63,885 nt of DNA from the NCBI GenBank assembly GCA_017989135.1, contig JAGNQL010000004.1, forward strand, positions 1-63,885. Direction: 5' to 3'. Position numbers and translations under genes: made by a program. Below the pieces are notes generated by a model. That model ran no database searches. It had not been told where the DNA came from and worked only from the letters and a program-made list of their open reading frames with translations. The stretch's first letter is position 1; each line of letters starts with the position of its first letter. The stretch comes from Burkholderiales bacterium. Lineage in GTDB: Bacteria > Pseudomonadota > Gammaproteobacteria > Burkholderiales > Casimicrobiaceae. Of the stretch, positions 51,376 through 60,135 are shown piece by piece.

Positions 51376-52572
51376 TTACAGCCCCAGAACCAGTTGCGTG
51401 ATGATGTTGCGTTGAATTTCGTTTGACCCGCCGTAAATGCTGGTCTTCCGGAAATTGAAATAGTGACCGCTGGCGTAGCGATACGCCTCGTCGGAGAGCC
51501 ATGACACGTCAGCCGCGCCATTCTCGCCTTCGCGCACGTACGGCAGTGCGGCGGGGCCAGCGGCCATCATGGTCAGCTCAGTCAACATCTGCTGAATTTC
51601 CGAGCCTTTGATTTTTAGGAGCGAGGCTTCGGGGCCTGGCTGTCGCTGCTCGCGCTCGGCATCAAGCACGCGAAGGAGCGTAATTTCCAGCGCGCGCAAA
51701 TCGATTTCCACTTGCGCCAATCGGTCGCGGAAACGCACGTCCTCGATGAGCGGCTTGCCATTTGATTTGGCTTGCTGCGCGACGTTTTGCAGGCGCTTGA
51801 CGATGCGCTTGCAGCGGCCCACGCCAGCGATGCCGGTGCGCTCATGCGAGAGCAAAAATTTGGCGTAGGTCCAGCCTTTGTTTTCTTCGCCGACGCGGTT
51901 TTCGACGGGTACTTTCACGTCGTCAAACCATACTTCGTTCACTTCATGTTCTTGGTCGAGCATGATGATCGGGCGCACGGTAATGCCCGGCGTTTTCATG
52001 TCGATCAGCAGAAACGAAATGCCTTCTTGTTGGCGACCATCAGTCGACGTGCGCACGAGGCAGAAGATCCAATCCGCATGTTGTCCCAGCGTCGTCCACG
52101 TCTTCTGGCCGTTCACGATGTAATGATCGCCAACGCGTTCGGCTTTGCATTTCAGCGACGCGAGATCCGAACCCGAGCCTGGCTCCGAGTAGCCTTGGCA
52201 CCACCAGTTTTCGCCCGAGAGAATTTTCGGAAGGTGGTAGTCCTGTTGTTCCTTATTGCCGAAGTTCATGATGACCGGTGCCACCATGCGCAGGCCGAAC
52301 GGAATGAGTTGAGGCGCGCCTTCGTCGGCGGTCACTTCATCGAAGATGTGCTGATGTGTGGAGTCCCACCCGGTGCCACCAAACGCTTTCGGCCAACCCA
52401 CGCCGACCCAGCCCTTTTTGTGCAGCGATTTGTGCCAATTCAAAAAGTCATCGCGCTCCAAGCGCGCGCCTTCGAGCACTTTGCGCGCCACCTTCGGGTC
52501 GAGGTTCGCTCGCGTAAACTCGCGCACGTCCTGCGCGAATTGCTGTTGTTCTGGGGAATACCGCAGGTCCAT
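51376..52572 (-). CDS. Acyl-CoA dehydrogenase, large-subunit (PimC-like) type
   Basis: A 398-residue acyl-CoA dehydrogenase from the ATG at 52572. DLRYSPEQQQFAQDVREFTRANL is the large-subunit opening. WCQGYSEPGSGSDLASLKCKAER near 124 is the FAD/substrate signature, NGQKTWTTLGQHADWIFCLVR near 153 the strand region, and TSIYGGSNEIQRNIITQLVLGL the end. The residue before GG in IYGGSNEIQ is Tyr-Gly, not the YEG of MCAD. The upstream divergent gene is a nitronate monooxygenase, 50 bases away. Confidence 0.9.
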   Translation of the reverse strand: MDLRYSPEQQQFAQDVREFTRANLDPKVARKVLEGARLERDDFLNWHKSLHKKGWVGVGWPKAFGGTGWDSTHQHIFDEVTADEGAPQLIPFGLRMVAPVIMNFGNKEQQDYHLPKILSGENWWCQGYSEPGSGSDLASLKCKAERVGDHYIVNGQKTWTTLGQHADWIFCLVRTSTDGRQQEGISFLLIDMKTPGITVRPIIMLDQEHEVNEVWFDDVKVPVENRVGEENKGWTYAKFLLSHERTGIAGVGRCKRIVKRLQNVAQQAKSNGKPLIEDVRFRDRLAQVEIDLRALEITLLRVLDAEREQRQPGPEASLLKIKGSEIQQMLTELTMMAAGPAALPYVREGENGAADVSWLSDEAYRYASGHYFNFRKTSIYGGSNEIQRNIITQLVLGL

Positions 52573-52622
52573 CCTTGTCGTGCCTCCAATGTTTTCAACG
52601 TCTAGTTTAAGCAATCTTAGCT

Positions 52623-53594
52623 ATGCCAATCCCCGCCGCTTTAGAAAATAAACTCAGCTTGCCCGTGATAGGCGCGCCGCTGTTCATCATTTCGCATCCG
52701 CCACTCACCATCGCACAGTGCATGGCCGGCGTGGTCGGTTCGTTCCCTGCGCTCAACGCGCGGCCCAAGGAACAGCTGGACGATTGGCTCGCCGAGATCA
52801 CCGAAACGCTTGCGACCGCCCGCGCAAAAGAACCACAACGCCGCATCGCGCCATATGCCGTGAACCAGATCGTGCACGCGAGCAACGACCGTCTCGATCA
52901 CGACATGAACATGTGCGAGAAGCACAAAGCGCCCATGCTGATCACCAGCCTTCGCGCTCCGGGCGATGTGGTGAAGCAGGCGCACAGCTGGGGCGGCATC
53001 GTATTTCATGATGTCATCTCAGTGCGTCACGCCGAGAAGGCTCTGGAGGCTGGCGTTGATGGTTTGATCCTCGTATGCGCGGGCGCAGGTGGACATGCGG
53101 GCACGCTCTCGCCGTTTGCGTTGGTGCGCGAAGTGCGGCGGTTTTACAACGGACCGATTGCGCTTTCGGGCTCGATTGCGCATGGCTCCAGCATTCTCGC
53201 GGCACAGGCGATGGGCGCAGACTTTGCCTATATGGGTACGCGTTTCATCGCGACGCAAGAAGCGCGCGCCGTCGACGCCTACAAAGACGCCATCGTCAAT
53301 TCAACAGCACAGGACATCGTGTATTCGTCGCTCTTTACGGGCATTCATGGCAACTACCTAAAGAGTTCAGTGAAAGCCGCGGGCCTCGATCCAGACAATC
53401 TCCCGAGCGCCGATAAGTCCGCAATGAATTTCGGCGGAAACGCGGTCAAAGCGTGGAAAGATATTTGGGGTTCAGGGCAAGGCGTGGGGCAGATGGATGA
53501 CGTGCCAACGACTGCGGCGCTGGTTGAGCGTTTGCAGGCGGAATATCGGGAGGCGGCGAGCGCGCTTTCGAAGAAGACTGCTGAATTTATCTAG
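52623..53594 (+). CDS. Nitronate monooxygenase / 2-nitropropane dioxygenase-like FMN protein
   Basis: A 323-residue TIM-barrel FMN protein. LSLPVIGAPLFIISHPPLTIAQCMAGVVGSFPALNAR opens the barrel. Near 140, ALEAGVDGLILVCAGAGGHAGTLSPFAL holds the FMN-phosphate AGGHxG motif. GPIALSGSIAHGSSILAAQAMGADFAYMGTRFIATQE near 180-215 is the second phosphate-binding strand and loop. NMOs detoxify nitronates such as propionate-3-nitronate. It is divergent from the acyl-CoA dehydrogenase pair; in several genomes NMO-like genes accompany fatty acid genes. Confidence 0.88.
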   Translation: MPIPAALENKLSLPVIGAPLFIISHPPLTIAQCMAGVVGSFPALNARPKEQLDDWLAEITETLATARAKEPQRRIAPYAVNQIVHASNDRLDHDMNMCEKHKAPMLITSLRAPGDVVKQAHSWGGIVFHDVISVRHAEKALEAGVDGLILVCAGAGGHAGTLSPFALVREVRRFYNGPIALSGSIAHGSSILAAQAMGADFAYMGTRFIATQEARAVDAYKDAIVNSTAQDIVYSSLFTGIHGNYLKSSVKAAGLDPDNLPSADKSAMNFGGNAVKAWKDIWGSGQGVGQMDDVPTTAALVERLQAEYREAASALSKKTAEFI

Positions 53595-53639
53595 CCCGCT
53601 CGTAGGCTCGGACATAACCCAATACTCTTCCGTTCAGCG

Positions 53640-53700
53640 GTAGGCGACGACTTGGCGTCGCTTCGTGCCACGGGGAAGGCGCGGCCGAGTCCGCGCCTAC
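53640..53700. repeat. GTAG-headed REP pair (GCGACG and GGCGCGG stems)
   Basis: GTAG at 53640 is followed by hairpin GCGACG-acttgg-CGTCGC. The inverted partner has hairpin GGCGCGG-ccgagt-CCGCGCC ending in CTAC at 53697-53700. The heads point outward but the two stems differ, so this is a mixed pair. It lies between the convergent nitronate monooxygenase and SDR genes. Confidence 0.82.
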
Positions 53701-53754
53701 AGATCGATTCAAGGAACGATATTGGAGCTTGGCCGCGCTATACCGCGCCGACTC

Positions 53755-54564
53755 TCAGTGCTTCGCGCCACCCTTGGCCAACGCCGCCCGCGCCATCGCA
53801 TCCACGCGCGACGGTGCGATGAGTTTTAACCAGCGTCCAAGCTTGCCCTTCGCGCTCATCACCTCATCGCGTTTGCGCGAACGCATCGCCGCCACGATCA
53901 GTCCCGCGCATTCCTCGACGCTCATCGCGCCCTCTTCCGCGAGACCCGACACGCCGGCCCGCTCGCCTTTTGCGTTCCAGCCATTGCGGCGAATTTCAGT
54001 CGCGACCACGCCGGGATAAACGATTGTCACGTCCACGCCCTCTGGTTGCAGCTCGGTGCGTAGCGCTTCAAAAAAACCCACCTGCGCAAATTTCGTCGCG
54101 CAATAGGTGGTGCGGCCCGGCACACCGACCAACCCCGCGAGGCTCGCCACCGCTACGACCAAGCCTTTACTCGCCTTTAGGTGCACAAGCGCCGCGTGCG
54201 TCGGCCAAATGCTGCCCATGAGATTCACGCGCATTAAGCGTTCGTACACGTCGGTGTCGGGAATTTGATCGAGCGTCGCGTGCATCGACACGCCCGCGTT
54301 GTTCACCAGCGCATCAATGCGCCCAAATTTTGCAACGGCGACGGCGATCAGCGCGCGGCAATCTGCCTCAACGGAAACATCGGTGGGTACGCATAAAGTT
54401 TGCGCGCCCGCCGCTTCGCATTGCGCAGCAACGGCCGCGAGCGCGTCAGGGCGTCGCGCGGCGAGCACGAGCGTGGGTTTGTCGCGCGCGAGTTGGCGCG
54501 CAAGTTCAGCACCAATGCCGTCCGACGCGCCCGTGATGATGATGACTTTGCCCGCAAACGACAT
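53755..54564 (-). CDS. SDR-family oxidoreductase
   Basis: A 269-residue classical short-chain dehydrogenase. IIITGASDGIGAELARQLARDKP carries TGASDGIG at residues 12-19. LVLAARRPDALAAVA suggests NADP preference (two Arg). LVNNAGVS is near 89, the Ser is in VVAVASLAGL near 138 and the YxxxK pair in TYCATKFAQVGF near 155. A short tail, RRNGWNAKGERAGVSGLAEEG, follows. It resembles the DltE/YqjQ-like subgroup acting on lipids or ketones. Upstream of the DUF465 gene on the minus strand. Confidence 0.9.
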   Translation of the reverse strand: MSFAGKVIIITGASDGIGAELARQLARDKPTLVLAARRPDALAAVAAQCEAAGAQTLCVPTDVSVEADCRALIAVAVAKFGRIDALVNNAGVSMHATLDQIPDTDVYERLMRVNLMGSIWPTHAALVHLKASKGLVVAVASLAGLVGVPGRTTYCATKFAQVGFFEALRTELQPEGVDVTIVYPGVVATEIRRNGWNAKGERAGVSGLAEEGAMSVEECAGLIVAAMRSRKRDEVMSAKGKLGRWLKLIAPSRVDAMARAALAKGGAKH

Positions 54565-54617
54565 GATCGCCTCGCCAATGAATGTGTGGCGCGATCATAG
54601 CAAGCGGGTGCGCGACG

Positions 54618-54866
54618 CTACTTCGCTGCGGTCGCAATCCGATACAGCTCGTCTTTCAAATGCAAGCGTTGCTTCTTAAGCGTTTCGACGGCCGTGTCGC
54701 TCATCGGTGCCACGCCGGTTTCGCTCTTGGTGATGTCAAGGTCAAGGGCGTCGTGTTGCGACAGCAGATGCGCGAAATGCGCGTTGCTTAATTTGAGCTT
54801 GCTGACAGCCTCGCTGAGTTCCGGGAATTCGCGGTTGAGGGCGTGAGGAAGTAAGTCAGAACGCAT
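54618..54866 (-). CDS. DUF465 (YdcH-like) small protein
   Basis: An 82-residue helical protein: LPHALNREFPELSEAVSKLKLSNAHFAHLLSQHDALDLDI, then DTAVETLKKQRLHLKDELYRIA, the standard YdcH/DUF465 layout with a hairpin of two long helices. Function unknown. The ATG has GGAGACC upstream. Probably monocistronic. Confidence 0.9.
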   Translation of the reverse strand: MRSDLLPHALNREFPELSEAVSKLKLSNAHFAHLLSQHDALDLDITKSETGVAPMSDTAVETLKKQRLHLKDELYRIATAAK

Positions 54867-54994
54867 AGGGTCTCCTTAAAAATTCGGCGAGCGCCACGAA
54901 TGTTTCGCGACGAAAAATGTGTCGTTGATTCATCGTAGCAGTCAGCCAACGAGACTGCTTGATATGCCGCAAGTCTTCTCGGCTTTAGGAGAAG

Positions 54995-55660
54995 TCAACG
55001 CGGTTTTAAGTACCGGGCGTCATCAAACGTTGCCACCCATTGCGGGCGGTACACCACACCAATCGTGACAATCATTCCCGTCAGCGCGGCTTCGCCGAAC
55101 CCAAGCTGCAGCAAATACGGCGCATAGTTTGACAGCATGTGTGTGAGCGGTGCGTCGGTGGCGAGCGCGAAAACCGAGATCGACAGCAAGCCTGCAACCC
55201 CGAGCGACAACGCGGTGCCAAAAAACGCAACAACAAAAATGTAGATGAAGAAATTCGGCGCGAGAAAGCGCTCGGCCGCACGCAAAGTGAGCCATGACAC
55301 CGCAATCGCCGTAACGCCCAATGTCACCCACACTGCGGCAAAGTTTTGCCACGCACCGCCATGAATCAGCAAATGCACGGCCACGACGACCGCGGCGGAC
55401 ACCAGCGCGAGCGGCGCGCCGAGCGCCAACGTCAAGCCCGCCATGCCCAGAAGGTGAAATGTGAAGTTGCCTGACACCGTCGCTTGCAAGCTCCAAAGCA
55501 GCACGCATGTCGCAATGCCACCGTGCCAAGCAGGCGTGATCGCGTAACCCGTTTGCGCGTTTCGCTTGGCCATCATCACAGCCACGGGCAACACAAGCAG
55601 CGCCACCACCCAAAACGCGAAGGTCCATTCGGCGGGGAAGGCAATGTTGCTGAGATCCAT
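54995..55660 (-). CDS. CbiM/NikM-like ECF transporter permease
   Basis: A 221-residue integral membrane protein with six or seven hydrophobic segments: FAFWVVALLVLPVAVMMA; a GNFTFHLLGMAGLTLALGAPLALVSAAVVVAVHLLIHGG block; LGVTAIAVSWLTLRA; FFIYIFVVAFFGTALSLGV; and a final VLQLGFGEAALTGMIVTIGV-like helix. The HLLG...PLALV pattern is typical of the CbiM/NikM core. The usual N-terminal MHI metal-coordinating start is missing; this protein begins DLSNIAFPAEW. No energising ATPase or EcfT gene is nearby. Metal specificity therefore cannot be assigned. Confidence 0.75.
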   Translation of the reverse strand: MDLSNIAFPAEWTFAFWVVALLVLPVAVMMAKRNAQTGYAITPAWHGGIATCVLLWSLQATVSGNFTFHLLGMAGLTLALGAPLALVSAAVVVAVHLLIHGGAWQNFAAVWVTLGVTAIAVSWLTLRAAERFLAPNFFIYIFVVAFFGTALSLGVAGLLSISVFALATDAPLTHMLSNYAPYLLQLGFGEAALTGMIVTIGVVYRPQWVATFDDARYLKPR

Positions 55661-55719
55661 ACAGCGAATTTAACGTGGTCGAGGCTCGACGAATTTACGT
55701 TTGCGCAAAGAAGTTTGGA

Positions 55720-56238
55720 TCAGTCCGGTACGGGTAGTTCAGCAGCGGCCGACCAGTCGGAAGGCAACACATCATCGCGCACGAAACGATGAAATGACGA
55801 ATGCGGCCAATCGATAGGCCGAGCGCAGTGGCCATGTTTCACCGGGTTGTAGTGGATGTACGCGATGTGATTTTCAAGGTCGCGTTCGTCGCGGACGGTG
55901 TGTTCCCAGAAACGGCGTTGCCAGATGGGATATTCGCCATGCGTGTTTGCGGCGAGCGACGGATCACGTTTCACCATCGCGCGAGAGAATCGCGCTTTGA
56001 TCAACGCCCACGCCGACGAGTAGTCAGCGTCGCCATTTGGCATTGCCCAAATCGCATGTAAATGATCCGGCAGCACACAAATCGCAACGGTTTCAATGCC
56101 TCGATCCGCGACAACGGAACGATACGCCGAACGCAAATCATCAATGCATTCCACCAGCATTGACGACCGACGGTCCGCCAACGTCACCGTGAAAAAGTAT
56201 GTTCCACCCGGAACCAAATTTCGTCGATATTGAACCAT
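55720..56238 (-). mobile_element. RAYT: REP-associated tyrosine transposase
   Basis: A 172-residue Y1 HUH transposase of the IS200/RAYT group. The start is the ATG at 56238 (VQYRRNLVPGGTYFFTVTLADRR), which leaves the REP at 56241 just upstream. The HUH motif is LPDHLHAIW (His59-Leu-His61), the WxxRFWEHTVRDERDLENHIAYIHYNP segment carries the catalytic Tyr (about 127-130), and NPVKHG is the family signature. RAYTs are single-copy domesticated transposases that cut and move REP/BIME sequences. Two GTAG-headed REPs with outward heads lie at 56241-56353, adjoining this gene, as expected. Confidence 0.93.
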
Positions 56239-56240
56239 TC

Positions 56241-56353
56241 GTAGCCTTGAGAAGCGAAGCGCGTCAAGGCATTTGTACATCGAACCAAGGTGCGGGAGAA
56301 GTGCCTTCGGCGGAGCGACGGAAACCCGGACGCGCTTCGCTTCTCCGGGCTAC
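56241..56353. repeat. REP pair flanking the RAYT 5' side (GAGAAGCGAAGCGCGTC type)
   Basis: At 56241 GTAG is followed by the 25-base palindromic unit CCTTGAGAAGCGAAGCGCGT-CAAGG. At 56325-56349 its inverted relative CCCGGACGCGCTTCGC-TTCTCCGGG ends in CTAC (56350-56353). The shared inner sequence GAGAAGCGAAGCGCGTC and outward GTAG heads are the classic RAYT-REP organisation. The right unit ends five bases from the stop codon of the membrane protein at 56358. Confidence 0.9.
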
Positions 56354-56357
56354 GCTG

Positions 56358-57239
56358 CTAATGGTCTTCGCCAAATGTAAAGATGGTTGAGCAGTTTCGA
56401 TTCTGGCGTGGTCGCCGCACGTCGAACGTGATCGTTGCTTTGTCTCGGGGAATCGACATCACCGCTGAATCGGTCCGTAGCCATACAGACGATTGGCTAA
56501 GTAAAACCAGACAGGCGTCAAGTTCGTTGTCCTCCGAAGAGACGTGAACTTTTACACCAGAAACGCCGAATGGTCGGAGCGCAAGTTGTTGATACAGGAC
56601 TGCTGCATGGTACGGGAATGAGGCAATCAAGCAGACCGATGCGACGCCGAACGTCCCGGTTAAATAATTGGAGACGGCAGCATCATGGACATACCACCGA
56701 ATGGCCAGAACCAGCGCCACAAGTACGATGGCGACGCCGGCAACTATTAACGCCGTATCGCCAGCCCACATCGCTTTGAATATCGGCCATACGGTTGTCA
56801 CTACCGCAATAACAATGAGCCAACGAAATATCCTCAGGAAGATTCGGTCGAGGAAGGACTTAGCTCGACTGAACTTTCTCTCCCTGGGCTCTGCGTTTGA
56901 ATCTTCCGAGACGCCGTCCTGCCTTTCAAGCGTTGTTTCTATCAACGAAACTTGGGCGCGTAACGCAATCAACCACGCACCAAAGAAGGCCAATGCGGAA
57001 ATTAATGTTGCAGTCGCTACCAACGCCAAGAAGTGATTGGCGGCGAACTCGGCATCAAAGATGTCGTGCGCCCAAAGAAACGCGACGGTGAGACCTATTT
57101 GCAGGCCGACCAGTACCAAGCTCGTAATGGCAGCACCGCCCAAAAGACGATTGCGTGTCTCGTGATTTGAGATGAACGCCTTGAGAGCCGGAACGACGAC
57201 GGCTTCGTGGAATTTACGGATGAAAGGCAAATTGAGCAT
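56358..57239 (-). CDS. Membrane protein of unknown function
   Basis: A 293-residue protein with about six hydrophobic segments: AAITSLVLVGLQIGLTVAFLWA; a FLALVATATLISALAFFGAWLIAL pair; WLIVIAVVTTVWPIF; TALIVAGVAIVLVALVLAI; and YLTGTFGVASVCLIASFPYHAAVLY. A charged cytoplasmic loop (TTLERQDGVSEDSNAEPRERKFSR) lies between helices 3 and 4. The C-terminal 60 residues are soluble, with SSEDNELDACLVLLSQSSVW. No family is recognised. It lies just beyond the dnaK terminator, on the same strand. Confidence 0.75.
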   Translation of the reverse strand: MLNLPFIRKFHEAVVVPALKAFISNHETRNRLLGGAAITSLVLVGLQIGLTVAFLWAHDIFDAEFAANHFLALVATATLISALAFFGAWLIALRAQVSLIETTLERQDGVSEDSNAEPRERKFSRAKSFLDRIFLRIFRWLIVIAVVTTVWPIFKAMWAGDTALIVAGVAIVLVALVLAIRWYVHDAAVSNYLTGTFGVASVCLIASFPYHAAVLYQQLALRPFGVSGVKVHVSSEDNELDACLVLLSQSSVWLRTDSAVMSIPRDKATITFDVRRPRQNRNCSTIFTFGEDH

Positions 57240-57241
57240 GG

Positions 57242-57272
57242 CAAAAACTTCGGGCTCCCGCAGGAGCCCGAA
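57242..57272 (-). terminator. Intrinsic terminator after dnaK
   Basis: On the minus strand the stem TTCGGGCTCC-tgcg-GGAGCCCGAA is followed by GTTTTTGC; it ends the grpE-dnaK message and lies just before the membrane protein start. Confidence 0.9.
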
Positions 57273-57289
57273 TCTACATCACCGTTTGC

Positions 57290-59251
57290 TTACTTCTTGT
57301 CGTCTTTGACTTCCTTGAAGTCTGCGTCAACGACGTTGGCGTCATCCGGTTTGTTTCCACCAGCGCCACCCGCCGGGCCAGCACCGGCACCGCCTGCCGC
57401 AGCACCCGCTGCGGCTTGTTCAGCTTGCGCCGCCGCGTACATCTTCTCGCCCAACTTCTGCGAGACCGTCGAGAGCGATTCGAGTTTGGCGTCTAGCGCT
57501 TCCTTCGATGCGTTCTGGTCTTTGAGCAGCTCTTCAGCTTCTTTGAGTGCCGATTCGATGCTCGCCTTTTCTGCGGCGTCGATCTTGTCGCCGTATTCGG
57601 TGAGGCTCTTCTTCACGCTGTGCGAAAGCGTGTCGAGGTTGTTGCGGGATTGCACTTGTTCTAGGCGCTTTTTGTCTTCGACTTCGTTGGCTTTGGCGTC
57701 GTTCACCATGCGTTGAATTTCGTCTTCGCTCAAGCCGGAGTTGGCCTTGATGGTGATCTTGTTTTCTTTGCCGGTGCCTTTGTCTTTCGCGCTGACGTGC
57801 AGGATGCCGTTGGCGTCGATGTCGAATTGCACTTCAATTTGCGGCATGCCGCGCGGTGCGGTAGGAATGCCTTCGAGATTGAATTGACCTAGGCTCTTGT
57901 TGCCCGACGACACTTCGCGTTCACCTTGCAATACGTGAATCGTCACGGCGCTTTGGTTGTCGTCGGCAGTCGAGAACACTTGCGATGCCTTGGTTGGAAT
58001 CGTGGTGTTTTTCTGGATGAGCTTCGTCATCACGCCGCCGAGCGTTTCGATGCCGAGCGAGAGCGGCGTAACGTCGAGGAGCAACACGTCGGTACGGTCA
58101 CCGGCGAGCACGCTGCCTTGAATCGCGGCACCGACGGCAACCGCTTCGTCCGGGTTCACGTCTTTGCGCGGCTCCTTACCGAAGAAGTTTTTCACTGCTT
58201 CGATCACTTTTGGCATGCGCGTTTGGCCGCCAACGAGGATCACGTCGTCGATCTTGTCGATGGTCAGGCCAGCGTCTTTCAATGCAACACGGCAAGGCTC
58301 GATCGTTTTGTTGATGAGCACTTCCACCAACGATTCGAGCTTGGCGCGCGTGATTTTGAGCGCGAGATGTTTCGGGCCAGTCGCGTCCATCGCGATGTAC
58401 GGCTCGTTGATCTCAGATTGTTGGCTCGACGAGAGCTCGATCTTGGCACGCTCTGCAGCGGCTTTGATACGTTGCAACGCGATCGGATCTTTGGTGAGAT
58501 CAATGCCGCTTTGCTTTTTGAATTCTTCGCAGAGGTAATCGACAAGCAGTTGGTCGAAGTCTTCGCCGCCCAAGAACGTGTCGCCGTTGGTCGCGAGCAC
58601 TTCGAATTGCTTTTCGCCGTCAACGTCAGCGATCTCAATGATCGAGACGTCAAACGTGCCGCCGCCGAGGTCGTACACGACGAACTTGCCGTCTTTTTTC
58701 ACTTTGTCGATACCGAACGCGAGCGCAGCAGCGGTCGGTTCGTTGATGATGCGCTTGACTTCAAGACCGGCGATGCGGCCCGCGTCTTTCGTCGCTTGAC
58801 GTTGCGAATCGTTGAAGTACGCGGGCACCGTGATCACGGCTTCGGTGACTTCGTGGCCGAGGTAATCCTCAGCGGTTTTCTTCATTTTGCGCAGCGTTTC
58901 GGCCGACACGGCGGGCGGGGAAATTTTCTTGCCGCGCACTTCGACCCAAGCGTCGCCGTTGTCGTTTTTTACGATGGCATAAGGCATCAGCGAGATGTCT
59001 TTCTGCACTTCTTTTTCTTCGAAGCGTCGGCCGATCAGACGCTTCACGGCAAAGATCGTGTTCTTCGGGTTGGTGACGGCTTGGCGTTTGGCTGGTGCGC
59101 CGACGGTGATCTCGCCGTCTTCCATGTAGGCGACGATCGACGGCGTGGTGCGCGCGCCTTCGGCGTTTTCGATGACTTTAGGCTGGCCGCCTTCGATGAT
59201 GGCAACGCACGAGTTGGTGGTGCCGAGGTCAATACCGATGATCTTGCTCAT
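57290..59251 (-). CDS. dnaK: Chaperone protein DnaK (Hsp70)
   Basis: A 653-residue Hsp70. The nucleotide-binding domain spans about 1-385 ([19 protein letters not shown] start, [16 protein letters not shown] near 195, [16 protein letters not shown] near 340). The substrate domain is about 390-505 and the lid about 510-605. A Gly/Ala-rich linker leads to [17 protein letters not shown]; a DxEEV-like end (DADFKEV) is present. It works with GrpE, encoded 72 bases upstream. dnaJ is not in the window; the next gene downstream is unrelated. Confidence 0.98.
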   Translation of the reverse strand: MSKIIGIDLGTTNSCVAIIEGGQPKVIENAEGARTTPSIVAYMEDGEITVGAPAKRQAVTNPKNTIFAVKRLIGRRFEEKEVQKDISLMPYAIVKNDNGDAWVEVRGKKISPPAVSAETLRKMKKTAEDYLGHEVTEAVITVPAYFNDSQRQATKDAGRIAGLEVKRIINEPTAAALAFGIDKVKKDGKFVVYDLGGGTFDVSIIEIADVDGEKQFEVLATNGDTFLGGEDFDQLLVDYLCEEFKKQSGIDLTKDPIALQRIKAAAERAKIELSSSQQSEINEPYIAMDATGPKHLALKITRAKLESLVEVLINKTIEPCRVALKDAGLTIDKIDDVILVGGQTRMPKVIEAVKNFFGKEPRKDVNPDEAVAVGAAIQGSVLAGDRTDVLLLDVTPLSLGIETLGGVMTKLIQKNTTIPTKASQVFSTADDNQSAVTIHVLQGEREVSSGNKSLGQFNLEGIPTAPRGMPQIEVQFDIDANGILHVSAKDKGTGKENKITIKANSGLSEDEIQRMVNDAKANEVEDKKRLEQVQSRNNLDTLSHSVKKSLTEYGDKIDAAEKASIESALKEAEELLKDQNASKEALDAKLESLSTVSQKLGEKMYAAAQAEQAAAGAAAGGAGAGPAGGAGGNKPDDANVVDADFKEVKDDKK

Positions 59252-59323
59252 GATGGGTTTCCTTTATTTTTTTGGTGGCGCGACTACGAGGTGCCGCTCT
59301 ACGATGACTGATATGTTTGGGGG

Positions 59324-59947
59324 TTAGGCTTGCGGTTCAACTGATGCGGAGCTCGAATCGTCTGATTTTTGCGCGGCGTCAACATTCGCGGCTTCCGGCG
59401 CTTTCGCAACCGCCACCATCGCCGGGCGCAACACGCGCTCGGCAATCGTGTAGCCCTTCTGGAACACTTGCAACACGGTACCCGGCGCATCGGTGGTCGA
59501 TTCGATTTGCGTCATCGCCTGATGCAGGTTCGGGTCGAACTTCGCCTTCTCGGCTTTGACCTCTTTCACCTTCGCCCGCTCAAAAGCGTTGGCGAGGTTT
59601 TTGAGCGTCATGTCGACGCCCATCTTGATCTGATCGGTCGTGCTCTTGTCGTCCTTGAGCACCATCTCCAGCGTGTCTTTCACCGACAACAGCGAAAACG
59701 CAAAGTCCTTTGCAGCGAATTCGCGCGCGGATTGCACCTCGGCGGCGTTCCGCTTGCGCAGGTTGTCCATTTCGGCGAGCGAGCGCAATTGCTGGTCTTT
59801 GAGCTGGGTCTTCAGCTCAGCGATTTCGTTCTGGGCAGCGGCGAACTGCTCGTCGAGGTTCGCAGGCGCCGCGTTGTCCGCGCCTTGCGGGTCGGCGTGC
59901 GGATCGGCGTTCAGGTCGGTGTTCGGGGTGTCGTCGGGCGTGGCCAT
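59324..59947 (-). CDS. grpE: GrpE nucleotide exchange factor
   Basis: A 207-residue protein started at the ATG at 59947; the frame opens a few codons earlier at a TTG. The N-terminal part is an acidic, Asp/Asn/Pro-rich disordered arm with DADPHADPQG-like repeats. Residues about 40-110 form the long coiled coil (AAQNEIAELKTQLKDQQLRSLAEMDNLRKR). The beta-wing ends with FDPNLHQAMTQIESTTDAPGTVLQVFQKGYTIAERVLRPAMVAVAK, the family signature. It releases ADP from DnaK. It is followed by dnaK in the same operon. Confidence 0.96.
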   Translation of the reverse strand: MATPDDTPNTDLNADPHADPQGADNAAPANLDEQFAAAQNEIAELKTQLKDQQLRSLAEMDNLRKRNAAEVQSAREFAAKDFAFSLLSVKDTLEMVLKDDKSTTDQIKMGVDMTLKNLANAFERAKVKEVKAEKAKFDPNLHQAMTQIESTTDAPGTVLQVFQKGYTIAERVLRPAMVAVAKAPEAANVDAAQKSDDSSSASVEPQA

Positions 59948-60135
59948 ATTTTTCTTAAAAGCGAACTTAAACAAGGACGGATTCCATTGCTAAATCGATA
60001 GTGCCGTGAAGCGGAGCCGAAGACTGTGCGGCAGCGCGCCTAGGACAACGCGGCAGAAAGCACGATGGATTTCGTCTGGGATGCACGGTATCTAGGGGCC
60101 AGTTCCCCTGTTTCAAGGATGGGCTTCAAAATTTG

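Noticed and set aside
55661..55719. Cobalamin riboswitch upstream of the CbiM-like permease
   Set aside because: Only 59 bases separate it from the RAYT gene; there is no room and no B12-box-like sequence.
57290..59974. dnaJ as part of the heat-shock operon
   Set aside because: Downstream of dnaK is a terminator and an unrelated membrane protein; no J-domain HPD motif was seen in the window.
59948..60060. CIRCE element or sigma-32 promoter upstream of grpE
   Set aside because: No TTAGCACTC/GAGTGCTAA inverted repeat and no clear CTTGAA...CCCAT pair could be found by eye.
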